Source: Abelmoschus esculentus
Lineage: Eukaryota > Streptophyta > Magnoliopsida > Malvales > Malvaceae
Direction of reading: 5' to 3'
Length of the DNA: 64,000 nucleotides
Assembly (NCBI GenBank): GCA_035048815.1
Contig: JAUCBN010000006.1
Span: 18,863,001 to 18,927,000 of the forward strand
Below, in pieces: positions 52,380 through 62,173 of the stretch; the first letter of the stretch is position 1, and each line of letters starts with the position of its first letter. The position numbers and the translations under genes are program-made. The notes beneath the pieces are model-generated. The model worked only from the letters and a program-made list of their open reading frames with translations. It did not search any database and was not told where the DNA came from.

Positions 52380-52850
52380 TTTATATTAAGTGTCGATCAT
52401 CAGATTTATTATTTTTTTTATTCTTCTAGCGAATGTTTTCTCTGTTCTTGTGACACATTTTTTGTTTTTGTGGTTTATTTTATCTGTCATTATGAAATGA
52501 TTAGTATATCCTAATAGTTGATTGTTGCAGAGATTTAAATCGGCGCTAGTTTTTTATTATGATTTTGTCGGTGATCATTGAAGGTTAGATCCACACTCGG
52601 TTGATGATTGTGCACCAATATAATCAATCTTAGGTAGCAGAACATTCTACCTGACGGTTTAGATCGCTCACCACTCCTTCACCCGTTACGTGTCTCGATT
52701 GGACAGAGACAGAGATTCAGGGAGGTTCTGAATTTTGATGGTATGCTTATCTCCATATAAAATATTTTTTTTTTATTTTCCGAATGTATTGTAATTGTAA
52801 TATTTTTTATTGATTTAATAAAAATTCAGTAACAACTATAAAAAATTAGT
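52380..52850 (+). repeat. Dispersed repeat, copy 2
   Basis: Diverged partner of 43330-43800, with the same block order. No coding potential seen. Confidence 0.4.
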
Positions 52851-53224
52851 CGAATATATAATTCATAGAATCCCAAATTAGATTTCACTATAAAGGTTAA
52901 AAGATTTGAACTCAAAATCCACCAAATTAGGTTTTCTTGTAGCTAAGGAATCTACCCATTTGATGATTCTTTTGGGAAGTTTTTAGGTGGATTGATAAAA
53001 GAAGAGTGGTTCATGCATTAGATGTTATTAATTATCACTTTGTTACGGTAAGGAGTTTGAGGCCGAGGATTGTACGTCCAGAATTCATTCGTTTTTTCAC
53101 TAAAATCACAAAATTTCGATTCGAGTGGCGATGAATATGAACCTAGCTAGAGTCTACTAATATCATAATCTGAATGGAAGGTGGAAGCATTGAATTGACT
53201 GGACTAGTTCTTGTACAAAGTCAT

Positions 53225-53820
53225 TAACGTTTAACTAGATGAGACAGATGGGCACATTCTGCTACTCTTGTGAACCATCTATACTGACCAGAGCATCCGA
53301 ATCTGGGATCCTTTTAGTCAGGTCATCCACCACTGAATTCCACGCGCCAGTGAAACCCTTCACTGGCACAATGGACATGGAGGGACCATCATAGATGTTT
53401 GGTGCAGTGAGGGATGAACTTGGCAGGAAGAGAAGATTGGCAACTGGCAAGAGCTAATAGACAAAAAGAAAAACTGGTTTGATTCAGGGGAGGGAAAGAC
53501 CTGCCTCGGAATAGGCCATCAAGTGGCCTGGTTTTTATGGAGAATGACATGTGAGGGTGACAAAACTGGCGTTTTCTGTGCAGGTGTGTTGGTATCTAAA
53601 TTCAATCTGGGTTGTCACATGAAAGGGTAGGTTTGTGATTATTGATTGGGTTGGATACTGGATAGAATCCCACCAAGGGAATAGGATGCTTGAAGGAATA
53701 TCTAATTTCAAACTCTCCTGCATTCTGGCTGCATAAACACATTTGCATCACCAAAGGATGCTTGAAGGAATATAATAATTGTTGATGGGTTGAATACAAG
53801 GGTGATGATATGCTACTTTT
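53225..53820 (-). pseudogene. Gene-like fragment of unknown origin
   Basis: This stretch is GC-richer than the surrounding DNA. On the minus strand, 53262-53450 is open and ends with residues such as GPSMSIVPVKGFTGAWNSVV and DDLTKRIPDSDALVSID before a stop, preceded by a possible acceptor (ATTAG/CTCTTG). I do not recognise the protein and find no upstream coding exons. The motif GGATGCTTGAAGGAATAT occurs twice (about 53687 and 53757). It could be the last exon of a transposed gene copy or plain 3' UTR sequence. Confidence 0.3.
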
Positions 53821-53837
53821 GTATATATAACGGTGAG

Positions 53838-54095
53838 AAAGAAATTATATCACCGGTAAGTTTTATCTCGTTATTTATGGGATTAACTATTAAAATTTAT
53901 CTATCTCATCATTTTTTCATGTCATATATTCCTAAATGAATCTTCACTCATATTTACTATTAATTCATTTTAAAAATAATTTTTTAAGTAAAGATTCACT
54001 TAAAAAAATATGACATGAATAAATTAATGAGATGGATAATTTTAATGACATTGACAAATGGTGAGATTTACCCGTAATATAATTTCTCAACGTGG
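53838..54095. mobile_element. Palindromic MITE
   Basis: Left end GAGAAAGAAATTATATCACC and right end, read inverted, GTTGAGAAATTATATTACGG. The arms stay partly complementary through CATGTCATAT. It is non-coding and is probably related to the elements at 21619-21893 and 60385-60590. Confidence 0.6.
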
Positions 54096-54861
54096 AGGTA
54101 TGATTAATATGTCAAGTTTAATTTCCGTAGGATATAATAAATATAATAAAATAGTCTGCTTGCTAGTTAATAGGTTTAACCGGTGAATTAATGGATTTAA
54201 TGTTTAGAATTTAAGATTTAAATTTATTAGAGTTTAATTTTCGATAAATATGCATAAATTTTAGCCGTAAACTTAAAATTCTATTAATATCTCATAAATT
54301 CAAAATTATTATACTTAAACTATTCGACTCTAACAAGTTCTTAAATCTTAAAACTAAAGTATTTGTATTATAAACAAAATTTTCTTTATAAATGATTGTA
54401 TATGAGATAATTATCCTATATTATAATATATATTCATAGATATTTTTAGGTGAAAAAAGATTATTCACGCATGTTTTTCTAATTTTAAACGGAGTACAAA
54501 TGAGAACAATAAGAAATATATCGAGAGTCTTTGAACTTAAGTGATCACATTCTCTGAGAGAACATACATAATGACTAAAGGTATCGAATAATAAATTATA
54601 TCAAAAATTTAAAATTATTAAAAATCGTTTCTTTGATAAAATCGTCTACAATCTTATTATCTCACGACATATATATTAAATTTAAATATTTTTATTTTTC
54701 AATAATAAATATATGCTTTTATAAATAAAATAATTTATAAAATAAATATCATTTTTTTAATCAAAACACTGTTCAAATATTGACACATTATTATATTATT
54801 ATCGTGAAGTAGGCTTTCAACCCCATAAAACTCAACTCGACTGAAAGAGGGAAACAGTGGA

Positions 54862-56022
54862 ATGATTTCTTGCTCGGGAAGAAGGTCCAGAATCATGGCA
54901 TCATCTTTGTCATTACCTCAAAATACCATCACCGACATCCTCTCTAGGCTGCCCGTCAAATCATTAACCCGATTCAAATCAGTTTCAAAAAAATGGGCCG
55001 AACTCACTTCCAACCCTGCTTTCATCGCCACCCATCTCCACCGCTCATCTCCCGACCCATACCTCCTCATCCGACGCTACCACTCCCAATCTGGTTGGGA
55101 CTACGGGATCTGGCTCATCACTGAACCCACTCTAAATTTCAGCACCCAACTGCTGCACACCCCCTTGGAGGATTCACTCCCTCGCTTCCCCAAAATCGTC
55201 GGTTCCGTCGATGGTTTGGTTTGTCTCGATATTTCCCCTTGTTATGCTTCTGATTTCCTTATGTGGAACCCTGGAACCAAACTATTTAAACACCTCCCTT
55301 TGCCTTTGATTAATTCATCAAGAGATAACCCTATTTGGATGGTGTTTCATGGGTTCGGCTTTGATTCCTTTAACAATGATTATAAACTAGTCAGAATCGT
55401 TTCTTTTAGCGGAAATGATGCGTCCCCTTTTCTAAGGGTTGAAGTTTATTCATGGAGGGAAGGGGTTTGGAAAGAAATCGAAGAGCGTTTTGAGTTGGCT
55501 ATGTTATGTGGAGGGCAAGATGGAGTGGTTGTTGATGGTTGTTTGAATTGGCCTGCCATTGGCTTACAAAGATTCGCCGATAGGAAGGTTGTTATCTCCT
55601 TTGACATGGGGAAAGAGGTGTTTAAGACAGTACCATTGCCACCGGTTACTCGGTATGGCAATGTTAAAGTTGTGTCTTACATGGGATTACTTGCTGTTGC
55701 TGTATATCCATTAGTTTTTGCTGCTAATGGTAATAACATGAATCGGTTCGAGTTTTGGGTACTAAGTGATTGTGAAGACGGGACGAAACAATGGACTAAT
55801 TTGGTTGTGGTTGAGAATTTTTCAAAGTCTTTGGTTCCAGTGGGAACTTGGATAGACCGTGAGCTGGTGTTTAAATATATGGGAGCTAGAGATAGAGAAA
55901 ATCAGTCGAGTATCGTTTTGTTCGATCCAGTTGAACAAAGAACTAGAAGCCTTGCAATTGATTGTGTTGATTTCTGTTTTGATGGTTTCAGTTATGTGGA
56001 GAGCTTGGTGCCGGTCAATTGA
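54862..56022 (+). CDS. F-box protein with F-box-associated interaction domain
   Basis: Substrate-recruiting subunit of an SCF ubiquitin ligase. Intronless, 386 aa. The F-box is at about residues 17-60 (LPQNTITDILSRLPVKSLTR, FKSVSKKWAELTSNPAF). The FBA_1-type beta-propeller follows: IVGSVDGLVCLD, FLMWNPGTKLFKHLPLP, FGFDSFNNDYKLVRIV, VEVYSWREGVWKEI, DGCLNWPAIG, VISFDMGKEVFKTVPLP and RFEFWVLSDCEDG. This places it in the large CPR1/CPR30-like group. A second ATG at residue 12 (MASSLSLPQN) is an equally good start. The target is unknown. A 3' stretch to about 56500 is probably UTR. Confidence 0.93.
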   Translation: MISCSGRRSRIMASSLSLPQNTITDILSRLPVKSLTRFKSVSKKWAELTSNPAFIATHLHRSSPDPYLLIRRYHSQSGWDYGIWLITEPTLNFSTQLLHTPLEDSLPRFPKIVGSVDGLVCLDISPCYASDFLMWNPGTKLFKHLPLPLINSSRDNPIWMVFHGFGFDSFNNDYKLVRIVSFSGNDASPFLRVEVYSWREGVWKEIEERFELAMLCGGQDGVVVDGCLNWPAIGLQRFADRKVVISFDMGKEVFKTVPLPPVTRYGNVKVVSYMGLLAVAVYPLVFAANGNNMNRFEFWVLSDCEDGTKQWTNLVVVENFSKSLVPVGTWIDRELVFKYMGARDRENQSSIVLFDPVEQRTRSLAIDCVDFCFDGFSYVESLVPVN

Positions 56023-57893
56023 ACGAGCTAAAGATGGTAGTGAAGCAAAAGCATTTCAGAAGTTAGCTCATTTTGGTCTATTTCTGGTTAGGCTTTTAGT
56101 TTGATTAGGTATAAAACTGGTCGAAGGCTTTAGTTGAAGTGTCATTTTTGGTTTTATAAACGAATATGGTCGGATCGAATATCATGTTTATAGTCTTGGG
56201 TACATTACATAGTGAACTTAACAATGGGTTGCTCTTTCCTGCAATTATTACAATGTTTCCTGTTGAGTTTTCCTGCATCATTACTGTTTTACAGCATTGC
56301 AAATCATGCTTACTTGAGACCCTGTTGCAACGTGACAGAATCGGAGAACTTCGAAACAGATTGGAACTATTCGATCCCTTATCCATTCACAACATGTTTA
56401 TGCTTTATTGAGTATTGCATTAGTTGTCGGCATGGCCTACCTGAAAAAACCAAACTCTGTTACAAACCTATGCTTTGTCCTAAACTCTTTTCATATGATT
56501 AGTTAGTATGTCATTGTTAATATAGAGATTAGTAGGTTGTGATCCAAGTAACTTGACATCTTTTGGTATGCTTTTCTATTTTCGTTGCTTTTAAATGAAG
56601 TAACTTGAATCATGTACTCCCAGATAATCCCTTGGACTCTTATTTAGTTGTTCTTGCAGTGGTTCATTGTTCTTCTTCTGAAACTTCGATTTTGCTCGAG
56701 TACATGGCAACGAAAATCGCAACTTCGATCTCTTTTACTCAAAAATCTTATAAAGATATAAGGTGTTTCCAATATTCAATAACTTCCATGATCAATTGCC
56801 TTCATTGAAATGCTGGCAACAACAATTGTGCTGGAAATCCAGACTTTAATCATCTATCTTCTGAGTGATTAATTTCTTAAATTGACTCCACCATTGTCGT
56901 TCTGCACTTTTGTACATGTGCTGCTGTCGATTCATTATTGCTGAAGAGCCATCCACCAGTCTCTAACATCCTTTGAACCATCACTCCACTGTGACAGGAA
57001 AAAGTTCCAACGTTTTGTTTTACACTAATGTTGTGGTTGAAAGACTCGAGGAGATTAAGACAGGCATGTTAAGCTTTGTTTTCAATTCTTGACCTTTTTC
57101 CCTTTTTAAACCACCACCTTATCTCTTTCCATTCACAGGGGATCCATGAAGATGACGTGGAAATTAGTTAAACACTTTATTAATCAATAATACTAATAAC
57201 CCAATTTGTGGTGTTAATTTAAATTGCTAAACGCTACAAAAGGGTCTTAAAGTGAGTTGATTGTGAAGTGATTTGTGTTGCATCAAATGGATAAATGATG
57301 TATCCCTTAGCTTTCCCAATATTTGCATTCTGTGACCTGCATCCAACCCATTTCCATGGCCATGGTCCCTCTCTTCTTGTGGCTACAAATCACAGAGGCA
57401 ATAATGGCCAAATAATACTTAGGTTTAGATGCTAAAACAATTGATCTGTAAAGAATGGTCACTATTAGCATATAGAATATGTGATTTAAAGAATAATAGA
57501 AATGATGACCAAAAGAGTGACGATTATTGAAAATAGAAGACAACTCATTCTTTAAACATCTCTTTAAATTAAAAATAATAATTTAAACATCTAGATCAAG
57601 AACATAATACTTTGAGTAGCTGTTTAGATATTAAGCCTAAAAACTTAAATGGAAATGGAAGTTCAAGTTGAAGTAGAAAGTTGTCTTGTAGCTCATATGG
57701 CATATGCTCATTGCCTACGGGGAAAGTAGAAGACAGCTCAGGGTTCAGACAGAGACTTCACACCAACCTGGCTCACAGCTTCTGCCATGGTTTTTCTCCC
57801 TCTCTTTTTATACGACTGATCTTACCACTTTCTCATTCACATTCACTCTGGACTATCTCCTTTCTCTTCTAATTTCTCTCTACATTTTCAGCA
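56023..57893. other. Intergenic region before the pectinesterase gene
   Basis: The first part is likely F-box 3' UTR. No repeat with clear ends and no convincing exon was seen; open frames at 56105-56808 have no family resemblance. The last 200 bp, rich in CT, should be the pectinesterase leader. Confidence 0.5.
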
Positions 57894-60026
57894 ATGGGAT
57901 ACGACAGGCTCCGAACAGAGCACCACCACCAGCAAGAACATGAACAAGTCGCGCCTAAAAACAACAAGAAAAAGATTCTCATCGTTTCAGTTGTTGTTTT
58001 CACCGTGATCGTTGTCTTAGTTGTCTCTGCAGTGGTCATGGTTGAGCTCCGTGAAGGAAGTGCCGCTATTCCAGTTGGCGGCACCGTCATCCCCCGTAAG
58101 CCGACCCAAGCTATTTCCAGGACGTGTGGCAAAACTCGGTTCAGAGTGCTCTGTGTCAATTCCTTCCTACAATTCCCTGGCTCACTCACGGCCAGTGAGA
58201 AAGATCTTGTTCACATTTCTTTTAATGTGACGCTGCAGCGCTTCAACAAGGCTCTGTACACCACCACGTTAATCTCCGACGTTCAGATGGATCCACGGGT
58301 ACGGTCCGCATACGAAGACTGCCTCGAACTCTTGGAAGATTCCGTAGATGCCCTCTCCCGTTCCCTCTCCTCCGTCATTCCTTCTCAGAAAGGCAATGGA
58401 AAAGGAGGGTCCACCCAGGACGTGATGACATGGCTTAGCGCGGCGTTGACGAACCAAGACACGTGTACGGAGGGGTTTGATGGGTTGAGAGGAGCAGTGA
58501 AGGATCAGGTGTCCGCCAAATTGGCGGACTTGTCGGAGCTCGTAAGTAACTGCTTGTCCATATTCGCGGCGAGCGGAGGAGACGACTTTGGTGGAGTGCC
58601 GACGCAGAACAGGAGGCTACTGGCCTCCAATGACGATATGTCGGGAGAAAATATAGACGAGCAACATTTCCCGAAATGGCTGAGGAGGGAAGAGAGGCAG
58701 CTGCTGGACACTCCAATGTCGGCCATCCGGCCCGATATAGTCGTCTCGAGAGACGGAAACGGCACCGTCAAGACCATTAGCGAGGCGATTAAAAAGGCGC
58801 CGGAGTATAGTACTCGCCGAATCATCATTTACGTGAAGGCGGGAAGGTAAAATCACATCAGCTTTGTACATCTATTTCTTCCGAATTAACGAAGTGAATA
58901 TAAATTATTAAAAAAACATAACTGCTGTGCAATAGTATTCGTTGTATCAGTATTTAAGATAAAATACTATGATCGAAAATACGGTCACAATTACGATTTA
59001 AATCTCGTCAGAAGTAGCAAGGTGTATTTAGTTGTATGCATGCAATGCAGGTACGAAGAGAGTAATTTGAAGGTAGGGAGGAAGAAAACCAACTTGATGT
59101 TTATAGGCGACGGAAAGAGTAAAACAATAATTACCGGCGGAAAAAGTATTTTCGACAACATCACCACATTCCACACTGCTGCCTTTGGTAAGATGGTAAC
59201 CTCTTACATGTTTTTTAATAATTTATATTCACTTCGTTAATTAATTAATTCTGATCGAATATAATACATTAAATCCCCCAACATGTTTAACATCTATTGT
59301 TTTACTCGTTTTTCCTTGTACTTTTCAGCGGCAACCGGTGCTGGTTTTATTGCAAGAGACATGACATTCGAGAACTGGGCTGGTCCAGCCAAGCACCAGG
59401 CAGTAGCTCTACGTATCGGCGCAGACCATGCTGTCGTATACAGATGCAACATCATCGGCTACCAAGACACGTTATATGTTCACTCCAATCGTCAATTCTA
59501 CCGCGAATGTGACATTTACGGAACCGTAGATTTCATTTTTGGTAACGCCGCTGTTGTGTTTCAAAACTGTAGCATTTACGCCCGGAAACCCATGCCCTTT
59601 CAGAAGAACACCATCACCGCCCAGAACCGAAAGGACCCGAACCAGAATACAGGCATGTCAATCCATGCATGTCGAATCTTACCGACGCCGGAACTGGCGG
59701 CCGCAAAGGGTAGCTTCCAAACATATCTAGGCCGTCCATGGAAGTTGTACTCTAGGACAGTATTCCTGTTATCCTACATGAGTGACCACGTTCACCCTAG
59801 GGGATGGCTGGAGTGGAATGCTACATTTGCTTTGGATACATTGTATTACGGTGAATACATGAATTATGGACCGGGTGGAGCAATTGGCCAACCGGTGAGA
59901 TGGCCGGGATACAGGGTTATGACTTCAGAGATTGAAGCAGCCAAGTTCACAGTGGCACAATTTATTTATGGATCTTCTTGGCTCCCATCAACTGGGGTCA
60001 CTTTCTTGGCTGGTCTAGAAGTTTAA
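57894..60026 (+). CDS. Pectinesterase with inhibitor pro-region (PME61/PME34-like)
   Basis: Cell-wall enzyme that removes methyl esters from homogalacturonan. Exons 57894-58846, 59051-59187 and 59329-60026 sum to 1788 nt, 595 aa. A His-rich cytosolic start (EHHHQQEHEQ) precedes a membrane anchor or uncleaved signal (KKKILIVSVVVFTVIVVLVV) and the PMEI domain (about residues 80-235, with RTCGKTRFRVLC and CLELLEDSVDAL). Two processing-type sites are NRRLLAS and ERQLLDT. The catalytic domain starts PDIVVSRDGNGTVKTISEAI and has QAVALR, GYQDTLYVHSNRQFY, DFIFGNAAVVFQNC and YLGRPWK, so the Gln, two Asp and Arg active-site residues are intact. It ends FLAGLEV. Arabidopsis At5g53370 and At3g49220 are the closest relatives I can name. 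Confidence 0.95.
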
Positions 60027-62173
60027 TACTATAAATGTTCAGTTTTTCTTCTCTTTTTAAGTTTTTAGTTGTACGAAATATAGAGACTGTTTTCACTTCT
60101 GCTTATAAATTCCTTAGTGAAAATACTGTTCTACTATATAGAAGATAATGATTTTTTCTCCATTCCTGGGTGGGTTGTTGTTGCTGCAACTCTTGGGGTT
60201 GAGGTCTTTAACATGTATGGTGTCGGTTGAACGAGTAGAGATATAAAAAATACTTGGTCACTGAATTGATTTTTGGTTGGTGACAAAAGTAATGCTCTGG
60301 GCCTTGAGCTGGACCCACAGGTTAGAAACAGTAGGGTAAGGGTTTAGAAAAACATATGGACTGTCACGGCACAGGTTCTCTCACCAGAGATTATTAGGTA
60401 AACTTTGTTTATCACGTTATTAATGTTCTAACCAATCAAAATTATTTATTTTTAAATAATTATCCAATAACTATTCACTTACTAATTACATGTAGGAAAA
60501 AAATGATGATTCATCTTTAAAAAATTAAGATAAACGGTCTTAATTAATTAAATCTCGGATAACAGGTAAACATAGTTCCCCTAATAATTTTTCCTCACCG
60601 GTGACCATGTTATTGAATTCAACCACTAAATGATGTTCTTCTGCAGAGAGTTTTTGGTCAAATGCCACCAGCTTGTGGCAATTGATAAAGTTGCATTAAA
60701 GTAGGATACTTTGGATCAAAGTTTTGTTGTTATGTAGAGGGCATCAAAACCAAAGAATTATGTATGAACAGGTTGATTCAAGTGGTGAATAGTTTAGTAT
60801 TATTTAAGTATGTTTTTGAGTTTAAGGTCTTGTATATGTAAATAGTTTTCGTTAAAAAAATTACCTATCAAAATCAAGTATGTAACACGAATCAATCTTA
60901 AAAAAAAAAAGAACCGGAGGAAAAAACCAGAAAAGAATTATGCAACCTTTGCATTTGGCATAGGGTAAGAGTGCAGAGCCAGCTGTGGTGGAATAATGGG
61001 AAAATTACCCAACTTCATTTAGTCACGATTGTGGTCTTATAAAGTGAAAGTTATCTTTCTCATTTCTATTTTATTTAATAGTTCTATTGATTCGCCTTTC
61101 GATTTAATCAAAACTAAAGTAATTGTTAGGCGAAAATTCTTGAAAAATTTGGTACCTTCTCTTGTGAATCTGTTCTGGATCGATATCGATTCTCAGCAAA
61201 AAAAACACAACTCATAAGGGAAAATAATGAAAGAGATAACCAACCCATATAAACTTGCTAAACTAATAGACAGTGACCGTTCTCCTATCATAACACAAAA
61301 CTGCAACTAGTCCTTACCTGTAAGATAGACAACACTTTGTAGCATGCTGATCCTGTCACTTTTAGAGCAAAGCACACCAGATATGACATCACACGCCTGA
61401 TCTTTCAATGGTCTTCTTATCCAAAATCATTGCTACAATGCATCATGCATTGTCCCTAGCAAAAGCCGAAGTAGTCTAGAGTTTCGGAGTTTTTCTCGGA
61501 AGAACCTCGGCTAATGGGTGAACATGGAGAGAGCCGAAAGAAAACCGGAAACCGACACCGTTTGAACCGTAGCCTAGCATGGTCTTCCCTCCCTTTGCAA
61601 AGGACCATGTAAAATGGACTTATTTTCACATAATTTCCTTTATCATCATTTCATTTGTCATTAAAATTCACTATACTACAATTTATAAAATGCAAATGAA
61701 ATTGATGCACAAGATAGCTTAATAAAAGTTTTATTGAAATTTAATCAAGACTCAACCTAGCTTTAATAACTGTCTGGTTATCTTGCAATGGGTTAAGGCT
61801 TCAATGCCCCTCCCAATCTTCCATGCTGGTTTTAAAATATTAGATGTTATACTACCATTTAAAATAAGTGGTGGTGTAGTTCAATCATTAAGAACATGTA
61901 AAAGAAAATTTTAAAAATATTTCAAAAAAAAAAACAAACTAACAAGATTATAGTCTTTTTAGGGTTTTTCCACTTTTTAATGGTTTCATTTGAGTTTATA
62001 CTTTTGTACTCCAATTTGGCTACTGGATCTATGTGTGTAATCATATTTATGTAAGATGAATCATCTCTACAAATAAGGTATGTATGCATGTAAGATGAAT
62101 CATCTCTAAAATTGATGTCAGCTTATTATGTACATTGTACAATTAAGTTACATCTACACATTCATCATCATAA
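60027..62173. other. Convergent spacer between pectinesterase and ClpX
   Basis: Contains the pectinesterase 3' UTR, a palindromic MITE near 60385-60590 and otherwise unremarkable AT-rich sequence. ORFs are short and unlike known proteins. Confidence 0.6.
60385..60590. mobile_element. Palindromic MITE
   Basis: TTATTAGGTAAACTTTGTTT near the left end returns inverted at the right end (TTATTAGGGGAACTATGTTT on the minus strand). The centre is AT-rich, and no clear target duplication was found. Confidence 0.6.

Larger units (their letters stand above)
48180..54861. other. AT-rich, gene-poor intergenic region
   Basis: Holds the Harbinger-like MITE (48339-48932), the second copy of a dispersed repeat (52380-52850), a gene-like fragment (53225-53820) and a palindromic MITE (53838-54095). 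Between about 48940 and 52250 I see only AT-rich sequence without coding signal. Confidence 0.7.

Noticed and set aside
56105..56808. Overlapping short ORFs on both strands
   Set aside because: Downstream of the F-box stop and probably 3' UTR; no conserved motif in any frame.
58269..58871. Minus-strand ORFs of 62-107 codons
   Set aside because: Shadows of the GC-rich first exon of the pectinesterase gene.
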